The notes under the pieces were generated by a model. The model made no database searches. It saw only the letters and a list, made by a program, of their open reading frames with translations, and was not told the DNA's origin. A stretch of 64,000 nucleotides of DNA. Origin: Tolumonas osonensis. Its GTDB lineage: Bacteria; Pseudomonadota; Gammaproteobacteria; Enterobacterales; Aeromonadaceae. Positions 16,327 through 26,334 of this stretch are shown piece after piece. Positions within the stretch are counted from its first letter, which is position 1. Each line of letters starts with the position of its first letter. The stretch is from NCBI RefSeq assembly GCF_014202415.1, contig NZ_JACHGR010000005.1, positions 1-64,000 on the forward strand, read 5' to 3'. The position numbers were made by a program, and so were the translations under genes.

Positions 16327-17955
16327 TGCCTGCCGCCTGGCCAGATCAACCACCCGGTCAAACATCTTCTGTAATAAAACCGGTACGCTATCAACCCCCC
16401 GCTGCATTGCTTCCTCAATAACAGCCAGTGCCATGCCCGGTTTGGAACGACGGGATACCGCGCGTTCAATAATTTTATTTGGCGGCAGATTACGCAGATC
16501 GCGGAGCACCGCTTCCCGACGGTAAACATCAGCAAAACCATGCATATAAAGGAAATGTTCGATATCCCTGTTGGGTAATAATGTCAGACCACCGCCACTG
16601 CTGCCGTTACGCTGATGTTCATCGGTCAGTAATCGTCTGGCACCATGAATATAACGGATACCGGCTTCGTCACCGTCAGCCAGCATATGCCAGTTAATCC
16701 CCAGGTCATTCGCCAGCTTGATCAGTGGGGAAAAACCACACTGTGCATATTCAATAATACGGACCCCTTCCCCCGGGAGATGATAACCACATAACTGAGC
16801 CAGTTCAGATAACAGCCACAGCTCCGTCTCACCTTCCACTAATAACCAGCAGCGGGCAAATAATGACATCGGCCGGTTGATGCGGACATGAAAGGTTATC
16901 TTGCGCAGATCATCGGCCGAAAAACGGTTTTCATCCATCAAATAACTGTGTGTCGTGCCATTAACCCTGACCAGCCGCCGGATTTGCCCCAAGGGTAAAG
17001 TGGCCAGCAGATCGCCGGAATTGGTTGTCAGTATTTTTTGCCCCGGCAATTGCTGGATCAGGCCCCAGGCAATCGACATCATGGTGGGATGCAAGCGGCT
17101 TTCCGGGTCTTCCAGGATATAAATCGGCCGGGCTTCGTTTTCCAGATCTCGTCCGGAATGCGCTGCCAGCAAAGCGTGACCGATACGGGATAACACCTGC
17201 TGCATGGTGTCATTATCCATATTCCGCAATAAGTCATGCCAGTCAGTCAGCCCGTGCAATGCGCCCGGTTGATTAATGATATCGCGCTGACTGCGCTTGC
17301 TTCTGCGTGGAACGTTCATGAAATAACGATCAAGCAGATATTCTGCCGCGTACACACCTTCCGTAATATGTTGCTGCCGTTCGGGTGTACAGTCCTGCAG
17401 AAGATCGGAAATATCTTCGATGTAATTATCCGATTCAACCGTCGGGCCGGAAAGACCGCTGATTGAACGGGAATCCCGCAAGCGGAGCACCGGATTCATT
17501 GAGCTCAGCAAACGGATCAGTTCATCGGTATTCTCATCCGGTATTCTGCTGCCGTGCGCGTCTTCGAAATAGTGCTCGGTAATAACGCCACCCGTTTGCA
17601 GGCGGGCTTTAGCGACATAATGGATACGATGAAACATATCCATATGATGACGGGTCCAGATGGCGGACAAACGATTCAGACGCTGGGAATGCTGACTGAT
17701 CCCCGGCCGGTGTTCCCGGAATGTCAGGCGGATGGCCAGTTCCTGGTCATTGATACCATCACAGGCGGCGCGGTAAAAATCCTCTGCCACAAACTGGTAT
17801 GGTATCTCATCGTGTCCCATGAGACTCCATAGCGCACGTAGCAGACTGCTTTTACCCCAGGTGTTTTCACCGATCAACGCGGTAGTCTGGCCTAAGCTGA
17901 CCGATAATTTGGATAGACCACGGAATCCGGTGATATCTATTTTTTCCAGAAACAT
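16324..17955 (-). CDS. ybjD: OLD-family ATP-dependent endonuclease, YbjD-like
   Basis: A 543-residue ABC-type ATPase fused to a TOPRIM nuclease domain. Walker A is ALIGENTWGKSSLL at residues 26-39. A long insertion and the ABC-ATPase segment (YILEDPESRLHP) lie around 285-296. TOPRIM begins at WLLVEGETELWLL near 370 and carries the Mg-binding acids, with HMLADGDEAGI near 425. OLD proteins are nucleases found both as core genes of unclear role and as phage-defence factors. Length and layout match E. coli YbjD (about 552). No partner helicase lies beside it, so it is a solitary class 2-like type. Confidence 0.85.
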   Translation of the reverse strand: MFLEKIDITGFRGLSKLSVSLGQTTALIGENTWGKSSLLRALWSLMGHDEIPYQFVAEDFYRAACDGINDQELAIRLTFREHRPGISQHSQRLNRLSAIWTRHHMDMFHRIHYVAKARLQTGGVITEHYFEDAHGSRIPDENTDELIRLLSSMNPVLRLRDSRSISGLSGPTVESDNYIEDISDLLQDCTPERQQHITEGVYAAEYLLDRYFMNVPRRSKRSQRDIINQPGALHGLTDWHDLLRNMDNDTMQQVLSRIGHALLAAHSGRDLENEARPIYILEDPESRLHPTMMSIAWGLIQQLPGQKILTTNSGDLLATLPLGQIRRLVRVNGTTHSYLMDENRFSADDLRKITFHVRINRPMSLFARCWLLVEGETELWLLSELAQLCGYHLPGEGVRIIEYAQCGFSPLIKLANDLGINWHMLADGDEAGIRYIHGARRLLTDEHQRNGSSGGGLTLLPNRDIEHFLYMHGFADVYRREAVLRDLRNLPPNKIIERAVSRRSKPGMALAVIEEAMQRGVDSVPVLLQKMFDRVVDLARRQA

Positions 17956-18033
17956 AAGGCACTACCAGCATTTATTTTTAACTATAACTGACTGATAGCA
18001 AAGCTGCCTTCTGTTCTGCAACAACAAGCTTAA

Positions 18034-18150
18034 TTATCTTTCGCTGACCTTGACAGGCGTCATGTTCGGCTGGTCCGCTGGCGATAATTCATACTGCCAC
18101 AAATTAAACCACATATGGCGTTGTCTGTTCTGTTTACGACGTGATTTCAT
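18034..18150 (-). CDS. Small ORF, 38 residues, unknown
   Basis: Starts MKSRRKQNRQRHMWFNLWQY and ends PVKVSER. A strong ribosome site, AAAGGAGA, lies seven bases ahead of ATG 18150 on the minus strand. The N-terminus is very basic, followed by aromatic residues (WFNLW). The ORF fills the otherwise empty 259-base gap between the yfcA-like gene and the OLD nuclease gene and runs in the same direction as both. I do not recognise the family. It could be a leader peptide or a nucleic-acid-binding microprotein. The excellent Shine-Dalgarno is the main support. Confidence 0.55.
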   Translation of the reverse strand: MKSRRKQNRQRHMWFNLWQYELSPADQPNMTPVKVSER

Positions 18151-18214
18151 AGGCACTCTCCTTTATTTGTCCTATTCAGAGTGCCCGGAATAAATGACAA
18201 CAATATGACTAAAT

Positions 18215-18976
18215 TCAGCTTATATAATGCTGCCACAGTAATCTGGCTGACATAATCAATGACATTGAAACCAGTAATGGCCGGATAATCTTGCTTCCTT
18301 TACTGACTACCATCCTGGAACCCAGCCGGGCACCGATAAATTGTCCGACACCCATAATCAAACCTATCTGCCAGAGGATCTTTCCGCCCAGCATGAAAAA
18401 CAGGAGCGAGGCTACATTCGAGATGAAATTAAGCAGTTTGCTGTACGCCGTGGCTTTGGAAAGATTGAATCCGGCCAAGGCGACAAAGGCGATGGCGAAG
18501 AACGAACCGGTACCGGGGCCGAAAAAACCATCATAAAAGCCAACACCCAACCCCACCAGCAATGAAAACAGGAAAAAGCTGATGCGTTGCTGGCGATCTT
18601 CGTCACCGATTCGGGGAGAAAAAATGAAATACAGCGCAAAACCAATCAGCATATAAGGGATAGCCTGTTTCAATGCTGACGGGTCGATCTGTTGAACCAG
18701 TAATGTTCCGCACGCACTACCGATAAACGTAAAAATGACGCCGTTTCTGATCAGTTTCAGATCGATATAGCCCCGGCGCAGAAAATAAAATGTGGCCGAA
18801 AAACTGCCAAAACTGCTCTGTAACTTATTGGTGGCAAGTGCATGGGCCGGAGGGATCCCGACACTCAATAAGGCCGGCACTGTCAGTAGCCCGCCGCCAC
18901 CGGCAATAGAGTCAATAAAACCGGCCGCAATACTGCAGCCAAAAAGTAAAACCAGTGTGGAAAGCCCGATATCCAT
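18215..18976 (-). CDS. yfcA: TSUP-family membrane permease, YfcA-like
   Basis: A 253-residue protein with about eight hydrophobic helices and the TauE/SafE family signatures: AAGFIDSIAGGGGLLTVPAL near residues 17-36 and a second related repeat GFYDGFFGPGTGSFF near 145-159. TSUP proteins move sulfite, organosulfonates or other anions across the inner membrane. The substrate here is unknown. Length is near E. coli YfcA (about 269). Confidence 0.85.
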   Translation of the reverse strand: MDIGLSTLVLLFGCSIAAGFIDSIAGGGGLLTVPALLSVGIPPAHALATNKLQSSFGSFSATFYFLRRGYIDLKLIRNGVIFTFIGSACGTLLVQQIDPSALKQAIPYMLIGFALYFIFSPRIGDEDRQQRISFFLFSLLVGLGVGFYDGFFGPGTGSFFAIAFVALAGFNLSKATAYSKLLNFISNVASLLFFMLGGKILWQIGLIMGVGQFIGARLGSRMVVSKGSKIIRPLLVSMSLIMSARLLWQHYIS

Positions 18977-19113
18977 AATTCTGATGACCGATGAGGAAAA
19001 GCGAGCATCATCACATAATTACCCCCTTATTTCTATGGATACAAATTTGCTATTTCGCGCTTCATCTCCTACTCTGTCGGCTTGTTTTTTATTCGCCGGA
19101 AATCTGTATAAAT

Positions 19114-19365
19114 ATGACCCAACCTCAATCAAAAGATCCGTTACATGGCATAACACTGGAGCGGATCGTGACAGAACTGGTTGAGCATTACGGCTGGAAT
19201 GAATTAGGTCAGCGGATTGATATTCGCTGTTTCCAGCATGAGCCCAGCATCAAGTCCAGCCTGAAATTCCTGCGGCGGACCCCCTGGGCCCGCGCCAAGG
19301 TTGAATCATTGTATGTGATCACGAAAAATTCACCCTGGGCCAAGAAAACATCGTCAGAAGAGTAA
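19114..19365 (+). CDS. VF530-family (DUF2132) small DNA-binding-like protein
   Basis: An 83-residue protein containing the whole VF530 domain: [28 protein letters not shown], then [22 protein letters not shown]. The family has a solved helical fold with proposed DNA binding, and its role is unknown. The frame is open upstream to 18991, but the family begins at about ATG 19114, preceded by a weak CGGAAA. It is 5 bases upstream of ygjP and probably co-transcribed. Confidence 0.85.
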   Translation: MTQPQSKDPLHGITLERIVTELVEHYGWNELGQRIDIRCFQHEPSIKSSLKFLRRTPWARAKVESLYVITKNSPWAKKTSSEE

Positions 19366-19370
19366 TAGGC

Positions 19371-19886
19371 ATGTCTGACTTGATCTATCTCCGAGGGTAT
19401 CCGGAACAAATTCTGCAACAGGTCAGCCAGCTGATTCACAAACAGCAATTAGGTGACTGGCTGGCCAAGCGCTATCCGGCGCAGCATGAAATCCAGAGCG
19501 ATCTGGCCTTGTTTGATTATGTGACCGAGTTGAAAAACCGTTACATGCGTAATGTGTCCGCAATCAGTAAAGTCCGCTATGACAGTAAACTGTCTGTGGT
19601 GCACCATGCCCTGGGATTAAATGTCCGTAAGGCTCAGTTGCAGGGAAACAAGATCCGGCGCAAACATGACATCATCATTGCCAGTGTGTTCCGGGAAACC
19701 GCGCCGGAATTCCTGCGAATGATCGCGGTGCATGAACTGGCGCATCTGAAAGAACCGCAGCATGATAAAGCGTTTTATCAATTGTGCACACATATGGAGC
19801 CCGCTTATCATCAGCTGGAGTTTGATTTCCGGTTGTATATGACCCAAAGAGATCTCGTCAGGAAAAGCCAGAATACGGAAGAGTGA
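19371..19886 (+). CDS. ygjP: YgjP-like zinc-metallopeptidase-domain protein
   Basis: 171 residues of the YgjP/DUF45 family. The zinc motif HELAH stands near 123-127, with the downstream third-ligand region EPQHDKAFYQLC. The E. coli homolog is reported as a UTP pyrophosphatase despite its protease-like fold. It starts 5 bases after the VF530 gene and likely belongs to its transcript. Confidence 0.8.
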   Translation: MSDLIYLRGYPEQILQQVSQLIHKQQLGDWLAKRYPAQHEIQSDLALFDYVTELKNRYMRNVSAISKVRYDSKLSVVHHALGLNVRKAQLQGNKIRRKHDIIIASVFRETAPEFLRMIAVHELAHLKEPQHDKAFYQLCTHMEPAYHQLEFDFRLYMTQRDLVRKSQNTEE

Positions 19887-19941
19887 ATTTTCCGCTACAA
19901 TACACACCATCGTTATAATCCACTGAACTTGGAACCTAAAA

Positions 19942-20298
19942 ATGACCGATCATACTGAACAGCATATTCCGGAAAAATTTATCACTGAAGTTAAAGACAG
20001 CGGTGTATTGTGGGGGCTGCAGTTTGAGGATGAATGGGTAGTTTGTGATTCTCAGGATGACGATGCCATTGACGTCATGCCTTTATGGTCAACTGAACGT
20101 GCGGCAAGACTGCTATGCTGCGACGAATGGCAGGATTACGAGCCGGCTGCAATCCCGCTGGATGAATTCTACGACGAATGGGTAAACGATCTTCACGCCG
20201 ATGGCGTACTGATTGGTGTGGAATGGGATGAAACGCTGACGGGTGCAGAAATGGACGTCATGGATTTTGCCCGCGCACTGTCTCACTTCGAACAATAA
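19942..20298 (+). CDS. DUF2750-family protein
   Basis: A 118-residue acidic cytoplasmic protein. It has the DUF2750 pattern: VKDSGVLWGLQFEDEWVVC near 17-35, PLWSTERAARLL near 47-58, then IPLDEFYDEWVNDLHADGVLIGVEW near 70-95. The function of the family is unknown. It has its own ribosome site (TTGGAA) and follows ygjP by 55 bases. Confidence 0.8.
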   Translation: MTDHTEQHIPEKFITEVKDSGVLWGLQFEDEWVVCDSQDDDAIDVMPLWSTERAARLLCCDEWQDYEPAAIPLDEFYDEWVNDLHADGVLIGVEWDETLTGAEMDVMDFARALSHFEQ

Positions 20299-20345
20299 GC
20301 CTGAAACAGATATGAGGGGGCTGCCCCTCATATCTCCCTCTCATT

Positions 20346-21245
20346 TCAGTAACTGTCTGAAACCTGTTCCCGCACTGCCGCGCGCTTCTCCGGTAACTGA
20401 CTCATCACAACGCCGGCAAATACCACGCCGCAAGCCACGCACTGCCAGAAATTTAATCTTTCGTTCAATAGGAAGAAGGCCAGTAATAGTGTAAACACTG
20501 GGATCAGATTGATATAAGCGCTGACCAATGATACTTCCACCTGGCTGATCGCCCAGTTATACAACCAGTACGCGCCGATAGTCACGATCGTTCCCAGATA
20601 GACCAGAGAGCTTATCTGCAAAACAGAAATATTCGCCGGCAGCACATGCTGCAAGGCTAATGGCCCGAAAAAGAAAATGCCGACAAAAGCCTGAAAAGCG
20701 GTTAACACCAGCGCTGAATAACGGGACGACAGTTTGCGGATAGAAATGGAATAAATCGTTCCACACACCATGGCCATAAATTCCAGCGTATTCCCCAGTA
20801 GCGGATTGCTGGCCTGCACATCACTCTTCCCGGCCAGACTCAAGGCCGAACAACCCAGAATGGCGATAATGAATCCCAGAATCTGAGGCTTGCCAATACG
20901 TTCCTTCAATATCAGATAGGCGGCTACAGAAACCAAAAGCGGTAACGTCGCGGTAATCACGCCAGCCTGTCCCGCAGTCGTATATTGCAGTGCCGTAGTT
21001 TCAAAAAGGAAATAGAGGCACGGTTCTGCTATACCCATAATCAGCAACCAGCGCCAGTCTCCGGTCTGATAGCGGAAGTTCAGGAGCTGCCGGCCAAAGA
21101 ACAAGAAACAGCCACTGGCAATCAGCATACGGATGAAAACAATCTGGGTCGGATGGAAAAAATCCAGCAGATATTTTAATGCGATAAAAGCACTGGACCA
21201 GAGCAGCATGGCGAGAGTAAGTGCCAGCATCGGAAGAACGCCCAA
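20346..21245 (-). CDS. EamA-type drug/metabolite transporter
   Basis: A 299-residue inner-membrane protein with ten hydrophobic helices in two EamA repeats. The first repeat begins LALTLAMLLWSSAFIALKYLL. The second contains GTIVTIGAYWLYNWAI and ends in AFFLLNERLNFWQCVACGVVFAGVV. The substrate is unknown. I choose TTG 21245 because GGGAGG lies 5 bases upstream. ATG 21230 is the alternative, and the frame is open further upstream. It is divergent from rsxA. Confidence 0.8.
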   Translation of the reverse strand: MGVLPMLALTLAMLLWSSAFIALKYLLDFFHPTQIVFIRMLIASGCFLFFGRQLLNFRYQTGDWRWLLIMGIAEPCLYFLFETTALQYTTAGQAGVITATLPLLVSVAAYLILKERIGKPQILGFIIAILGCSALSLAGKSDVQASNPLLGNTLEFMAMVCGTIYSISIRKLSSRYSALVLTAFQAFVGIFFFGPLALQHVLPANISVLQISSLVYLGTIVTIGAYWLYNWAISQVEVSLVSAYINLIPVFTLLLAFFLLNERLNFWQCVACGVVFAGVVMSQLPEKRAAVREQVSDSY

Positions 21246-21386
21246 GATAACCTCCCAGGAAAAGGGCAGAAAAGAGCAAAGTCTAGCCGTTCGGTATATT
21301 AATATCCAGAAACCCTTCGGTTTAACGGTTGTTAAGCTTCGGACATCCGAAGATAATATGCCGGCTTGCAAGCTGAGGTATGTATC

Positions 21387-21968
21387 ATGTTGGAATACCT
21401 GTTACTTTTGATTAGTACAGTCCTGGTTAACAATTTTGTTCTGGTTAAATTTTTAGGTTTATGCCCGTTCATGGGGGTATCCAAAAAAATTGAACCCGCT
21501 ATAGGTATGGGGATCGCAACCACATTCGTGCTGACCCTGACCTCCGCCTTCTGTTATCTGGTCCAGCAGTATTTACTGGTTCCTCTGGCTGCAGAGTCGT
21601 TGAGTACACTGGCCTTCATTCTGGTCATTGCTGTCGTTGTGCAATTTACCGAGATGGTGATACATAAAAATGCGCCGGACCTCTACCGCGTTTTAGGTAT
21701 CTACCTGCCTCTTATTACAACTAACTGCATTGTGCTGGGTCTGGCTTTGCTGAATATCAACCTGCAACATAACTTTATGCAGAGTGTGATCTATGGTTTT
21801 GGCGGTGGTCTGGGTTTTATGCTGGTACTGGTTTTATTCGCCAGCTTACGTGAACGGCTCGCCGCCGCAGATGTGCCTGCGCCCTTTCAGGGAATTGCAA
21901 TCGGGATGGTGACAGCGGGACTGATGTCTCTGGCATTCCTTGGCTTCACTGGCTTAATCAAGCTCTAA
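21387..21968 (+). CDS. rsxA: Electron transport complex subunit RsxA (RnfA)
   Basis: Integral membrane subunit of the Rsx/Rnf complex, which uses the ion gradient or NADH to drive electrons and in enterobacteria keeps SoxR reduced. The 193 residues have six hydrophobic helices and the family signature [20 protein letters not shown] at the N-terminus. ATG 21387 is chosen over an upstream in-frame start because it has GAGG at a good distance and the family begins MLEYLL. First gene of rsxABCDGE-nth. Confidence 0.95.
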   Translation: MLEYLLLLISTVLVNNFVLVKFLGLCPFMGVSKKIEPAIGMGIATTFVLTLTSAFCYLVQQYLLVPLAAESLSTLAFILVIAVVVQFTEMVIHKNAPDLYRVLGIYLPLITTNCIVLGLALLNINLQHNFMQSVIYGFGGGLGFMLVLVLFASLRERLAAADVPAPFQGIAIGMVTAGLMSLAFLGFTGLIKL

Positions 21969-21972
21969 TATC

Positions 21973-22530
21973 ATGAATCATATCCTATTAATCATTATTA
22001 CTTTTGCTGTCCTGGCGTTGATCTTTGGATTGCTGCTCGGTTATGCCGCCATTCGCTTTAAGGTTGAATCGGATCCTATCGTTGATCAGCTGGATGCGCT
22101 GCTGCCGCAAACACAGTGTGGTCAGTGCGGATACCCCGGATGCCGGCCGTATGCCGAGGCGATCGCCAATGGCGATAGCATCAACAAATGTGTGCCGGGC
22201 GGAACACAGACTATCCAGAAAATTGCCGATCTGATGGGTGTTGAGCCGCCGGCCGATGATAATGAACTACTGCTCAACCCGCCGAAACGGGTCGCTTTTA
22301 TTCATGAAAATCTGTGTATCGGTTGTACCAAATGCATTCAGGCCTGCCCGGTGGACGCCATCGTTGGCGCACCGAAACTGATGCATACGATTTTACGCAG
22401 TGAATGCACCGGGTGTGACCTGTGTGTTGATCCCTGCCCGACCAACTGTATTGAAATGATTGAATTACCCGCTACGCCTGATCGCTGGAAGTGGGATGTT
22501 GAAACAATTCCAGTGAGAATGGTGCAATGA
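21973..22530 (+). CDS. rsxB: Electron transport complex subunit RsxB (RnfB), ferredoxin
   Basis: 185 residues: one N-terminal membrane anchor (1-24), then a [16 protein letters not shown] 4Fe-4S motif near 48-63. Two bacterial-type 4Fe-4S clusters follow ([12 protein letters not shown] near 116-127 and [12 protein letters not shown] near 146-157). It passes electrons within the Rsx complex on the cytoplasmic face. It starts four bases after rsxA and overlaps rsxC by 4 bases. Confidence 0.95.
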   Translation: MNHILLIIITFAVLALIFGLLLGYAAIRFKVESDPIVDQLDALLPQTQCGQCGYPGCRPYAEAIANGDSINKCVPGGTQTIQKIADLMGVEPPADDNELLLNPPKRVAFIHENLCIGCTKCIQACPVDAIVGAPKLMHTILRSECTGCDLCVDPCPTNCIEMIELPATPDRWKWDVETIPVRMVQ

Positions 22531-24653
22531 GTATTGTTGATATCATCAGTAAAATCCGCAAAGGTAAAATCTGGGACTTTCATGGTGGATTGCATCCCGA
22601 TGAACACAAGCGTGAATCCAGTGAAGCTCCATTAGTCGACGCGGGAATCCCGCCATTCATTGTGCTGCCAATCAAACAGCACAGTGGCCGTGTCGGCCGT
22701 CTACTGGTGAAAGTGGGCGATCGCGTCCTGGCCGGACAGCAACTGACCGCCAGTGACCACCCGATGGAAGTGCCGGTTCATGCCAGTACTTCCGGCGTGA
22801 TCTGTTCGATTGAATTACATACGGTGGCTCACCCTTCCGGTCTCAGCGAACCTTGTATTCATATTAAACCTGACGGTCTGGATACATGGCGTGAACGTGA
22901 CCCGTGGCCCGACTTCAGACAGCGGGATGCCGTACAGTTGTTTGAACGTATTCGCCAGGCCGGTATTGCCGGGCTGGGCGGTGCGGGCTTTCCGACTTAC
23001 GCCAAGTTAAGTGTTGCGCGTGAAAAATCAGAAATTGTCATTATCAACGGTGCGGAGTGTGAACCTTATATCACTGCCGATGACCGTCTGATGCGGGAGC
23101 ATGCCCGTGAAATTCTGGAAGGCGTGGAAATCATCAAGCATATTCTGCGCCCTACCGTCACGATCATCGCCATTGAAGACAATAAACCGGAAGCGATTTC
23201 TGCCTTCCTGTTAAATCCGCTGCCGGATGATGTGATCGTCCGTGTCATACCAACGAAATATCCATCCGGAAGCGCCCGCCAGCTGATTGAAATCCTGACG
23301 GGTAAACAGGTTCCTGCCGGCGGACGTTCGCTGTCATTAGGCATAGTAATGGTTAACGTCGGTACGACCTATGCCATTCGACAAGCGATTGTCGAAGACG
23401 AGCCACTCATTCGTCGCGTGGTGACCCTGACCGGCTCGCAGTTTAAGCACCCCGGTAATGCCTGGGTTCGTCTCGGTTCATCTGTACGCTGGCTACTGGC
23501 ACAGTTCTCTTTGATCCCGGAACCACGGCAACGCGTGATCATGGGCGGTTCAATGATGGGCTTTACCCTGCCCCATGCTGACGTCCCCGTAGTCAAGATC
23601 ACCAACTGCCTGCTGGCACCGAGTGTGGCAGAGTTGCCGCCGCGTGATGATGAGATGAACTGTATCCGCTGCAGTAAATGCGCGGAAGTCTGTCCGGTGA
23701 AGCTGCTGCCGCAACAACTTTATTGGTACAGCAAAGCCGGCGATCACGAGAATGCCGAAAAATATAACCTGGCGGACTGTATCGAATGCGGCGCCTGTGC
23801 CTGGGTTTGTCCGAGCAATATTCCACTGGTGCATTACTACCGTCAGGAAAAAGCCGAAATCCAGCATCTTCGTGAAGAAGCTGCGCAAGCGGACCGGGCT
23901 AAATTACGCTTTGAAGCGAAAAAACAACGACTGGAAGAAGAACGCCGTGCGCGTGAATCGGTTGTACCACCAGTAGCGCACCGTGCTGTCGGGCAATCCG
24001 CTGATAGCGATCCGGTTGCGGCAGCGATCATGCGTATCAAGGCGCAACAAGCGCAGACCGTGCCAGGTACTACCGATATCCGGGCGGAACGCGAAGCCCG
24101 CAAAGCGCAGGCTATCCGTCATCAGGCTGAAAAAGCACAGTCTGCCGAACAGGCAGCCTCTCCTGCCGGAACGACTGATGATGCCAGAAAAGCGGCTGTC
24201 GCTGCGGCCCTGGCCAGAGCCAAAGCACGTAAGGCTGAAATTGTTGCATCCGATGTGGCTTCATCTGCACCCGCAACAAGTACAACTGAAGATCCGGATG
24301 CAGCAAAAAAAGCAGCGGTTGCCGCCGCCATTGCCAGAGCCAAAGCGAAAAAAGCTCAGACTGAACAACAGCCTGCGAATGAGGCGGATAAACCTCAGCA
24401 AGCCGCTTCTGAAAATGATCCGGATGCCGTCAGAAAAGCCGCTGTTGCCGCAGCCATCGCCAGAGCCAAGGCGAAAAAGGCACAGGCTGAACAACAGCCT
24501 GCGAATGAAGCAGATAAACCTCAGCAAGCCGCTTCTGAAACTGATCCGGATGCTGCAAAAAAAGCAGCGGTTGCCGCCGCCATCGCCAGAGTGAAGGCGA
24601 AAAAAGCACAGGCTGAAGCCGAGGCCGCTCAGAATAAAGAACCACAGGAATAA
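22527..24653 (+). CDS. rsxC: Electron transport complex subunit RsxC (RnfC)
   Basis: NADH-side subunit of the Rsx complex, 708 residues. The SLBB and complex I 51-kDa-like core includes [17 protein letters not shown] near 147-163 and [17 protein letters not shown] near 173-189. Two 4Fe-4S motifs follow, [12 protein letters not shown] and [12 protein letters not shown], near 375-430. From about residue 440 it becomes a charged coiled coil. It ends in four alanine/lysine repeats of a roughly 42-residue unit. The C-terminal tail varies in length between species and is not catalytic. Overlaps rsxB by 4 bases. Confidence 0.95.
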   Translation: MSIVDIISKIRKGKIWDFHGGLHPDEHKRESSEAPLVDAGIPPFIVLPIKQHSGRVGRLLVKVGDRVLAGQQLTASDHPMEVPVHASTSGVICSIELHTVAHPSGLSEPCIHIKPDGLDTWRERDPWPDFRQRDAVQLFERIRQAGIAGLGGAGFPTYAKLSVAREKSEIVIINGAECEPYITADDRLMREHAREILEGVEIIKHILRPTVTIIAIEDNKPEAISAFLLNPLPDDVIVRVIPTKYPSGSARQLIEILTGKQVPAGGRSLSLGIVMVNVGTTYAIRQAIVEDEPLIRRVVTLTGSQFKHPGNAWVRLGSSVRWLLAQFSLIPEPRQRVIMGGSMMGFTLPHADVPVVKITNCLLAPSVAELPPRDDEMNCIRCSKCAEVCPVKLLPQQLYWYSKAGDHENAEKYNLADCIECGACAWVCPSNIPLVHYYRQEKAEIQHLREEAAQADRAKLRFEAKKQRLEEERRARESVVPPVAHRAVGQSADSDPVAAAIMRIKAQQAQTVPGTTDIRAEREARKAQAIRHQAEKAQSAEQAASPAGTTDDARKAAVAAALARAKARKAEIVASDVASSAPATSTTEDPDAAKKAAVAAAIARAKAKKAQTEQQPANEADKPQQAASENDPDAVRKAAVAAAIARAKAKKAQAEQQPANEADKPQQAASETDPDAAKKAAVAAAIARVKAKKAQAEAEAAQNKEPQE
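24180..24615 (+). repeat. In-gene tandem repeats of about 126 bp in rsxC
   Basis: Units carrying [16 protein letters not shown] begin near 24182, 24304, 24430 and 24556. The two central spacers ([17 protein letters not shown]) are nearly identical in DNA at a 126-base period. Such repeats can change number by slippage or recombination. Confidence 0.85.
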
Positions 24654-24658
24654 TATTC

Positions 24659-25705
24659 ATGTCTTTTGCGATTGCCGTTTCACCACATGGCCACAGCCAG
24701 AAAAACACCAGCAGTGTGATGCGACTGACATTCATCGCATTAATTCCGGGGATTGCTGTACAATGCTATCTGTTTGGCTGGGGCGTATTATTCCAGCTTG
24801 GGCTGGCGATATTAACCGCGCTGGTTTCCGAGGCCTTCATTTTACGTCTCCGGAATTATTCGGTATCAACAGCATTACGGGACAGCAGTGCACTGCTTAC
24901 TGCTTCCTTGATTGCGGTTGCCATTCCGCCGCTGCTTCCCTGGTGGATGGTGGTTCTGGCGACTGCGTTTGCCATCATCATTGCCAAACAGCTGTATGGC
25001 GGACTGGGCCAGAACCCTTTTAACCCGGCCATGGTGGGTTATGTTCTGTTGCTGGTTTCTTTCCCGGCCCAGATGACAAACTGGTCCACACCGTTGGCAA
25101 TCGCAGCAGAGCGACTTTCGCCGATTGAAACAGCCTCTGTCATTTTCCAGGGGCAGACCAGCAAGGGGCTGACCAATTATCAATTAAACAAACAGGTTGA
25201 CGGAACCACGATGGCCACGCCACTGGATTATCTGAAAACCGAATCTCAACGTGGCCATGCGGTCGATTCACTGGTGGCATCTGACAAATTTACCGCAGTG
25301 AGTCACGATGGCTGGCGATGGATTAATCTGAGTTTTCTGGCCGGTGGCATTCTGTTGTTTTTACTGCGTCTGATTCCCTGGCAGACACCGGTGGCTATGC
25401 TGGGTACCCTTGCCGGAGCCAGTGCGCTGGCGCATTACCTCGCGCCGGCACAATTTCCCATACCGGCGATAGAGTTGCTGAGTGGCGCAACCATGTTGGG
25501 TGCTTTCTTTATTATTACTGATCCGGTAACCAGCAGTACCACGCCTCGCGGACGCCTGATATTTGGTGCTCTGGTAGGCGGCATGGTGTTTATGATCCGG
25601 CATTTCGGTGGTTACCCGGATGGTGTGGCGTTTTCAGTATTGCTTTGCAATATTCTGGTACCACTGATCGACAAATATAGTCAGTCTCGCGTTTACGGAC
25701 ACTAA
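24659..25705 (+). CDS. rsxD: Electron transport complex subunit RsxD (RnfD)
   Basis: 348-residue membrane subunit with about nine to ten helices. The flavin-attachment type motif SGATMLGAFFIITDPVTSS lies near 278-296, where the Thr is expected to carry covalent FMN. N-terminal SPHGHSQKNTSSVM and GQNPFNPAMVGYVLLLVSFP near 118-137 are family-typical. It follows rsxC by 5 bases. Confidence 0.95.
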   Translation: MSFAIAVSPHGHSQKNTSSVMRLTFIALIPGIAVQCYLFGWGVLFQLGLAILTALVSEAFILRLRNYSVSTALRDSSALLTASLIAVAIPPLLPWWMVVLATAFAIIIAKQLYGGLGQNPFNPAMVGYVLLLVSFPAQMTNWSTPLAIAAERLSPIETASVIFQGQTSKGLTNYQLNKQVDGTTMATPLDYLKTESQRGHAVDSLVASDKFTAVSHDGWRWINLSFLAGGILLFLLRLIPWQTPVAMLGTLAGASALAHYLAPAQFPIPAIELLSGATMLGAFFIITDPVTSSTTPRGRLIFGALVGGMVFMIRHFGGYPDGVAFSVLLCNILVPLIDKYSQSRVYGH

Positions 25706-25707
25706 TC

Positions 25708-26334
25708 ATGCTTCAATCAATGCGGAAAAATGGTCTTCGTTTAAGTTTCTTTGCGTTAGTGTGTACAGGCGCCATCGTCTTTACTGATTATAAAACGCAC
25801 AACACCATCGCGGCACAGCAACAACTTCAGCTCCGTCAACTGCTGGTAAGTATGTTGCCGGCCGAAAGTTACGATAATGATTTGAGCAAAGAGTGTCATT
25901 CATTAACCTCTGACTATCTGGGTAATCAGAAGGCACATCCGGTCTATATCGCCCTAAAAAATGGCAAGATCACTGGCTATGTTATCGAGTCAGTCGCACC
26001 TGATGGTTACAGTGGGTCTATCCGTTTGTTAACGGGTGTCAGTCCAGATGCAGTTATTCAGCGTACAGAAGTACTGGAACATCATGAAACACCAGGCCTC
26101 GGCGATAAAATCGAACGCCGTAAAAGTGACTGGATAGATAGCTTTAATCATCAGCAATTAACCGCTGAAAACAGTACGCTCTGGGCAGTAAAGAAAGATG
26201 GTGGCCAGTTTGACAGTTTTACCGGCGCAACAATCACACCGCGTGCCATCGTCAGACAGCTTAAGAATGTCTTGCTACTGGTACAGCAACATCCCGAACT
26301 GATTGAACAGGCACCGGCCTGTGAGGCGAAATAA
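25708..26334 (+). CDS. rsxG: Electron transport complex subunit RsxG (RnfG)
   Basis: 208 residues with one N-terminal membrane helix (13-30) and a periplasmic FMN-binding domain. [15 protein letters not shown] near 102-116, [10 protein letters not shown] near 128-137 and [12 protein letters not shown] near 171-182 mark the family. The Thr of GAT is the expected site of covalent FMN. Two bases separate it from rsxD, and it overlaps rsxE by 1 base. Confidence 0.95.
   Translation: MLQSMRKNGLRLSFFALVCTGAIVFTDYKTHNTIAAQQQLQLRQLLVSMLPAESYDNDLSKECHSLTSDYLGNQKAHPVYIALKNGKITGYVIESVAPDGYSGSIRLLTGVSPDAVIQRTEVLEHHETPGLGDKIERRKSDWIDSFNHQQLTAENSTLWAVKKDGGQFDSFTGATITPRAIVRQLKNVLLLVQQHPELIEQAPACEAK

Noticed and set aside
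21337-21352. 6-bp inverted repeat CTTCGG/CCGAAG upstream of rsxA as an operator
   Set aside because: Short arms and a 4-base loop arise easily by chance. Nothing ties it to a known regulator of rsx.
23983-24594. 203-residue arginine/lysine-rich plus-strand frame inside rsxC
   Set aside because: It is in another frame of the repeated rsxC tail. The composition is explained by the repeats.
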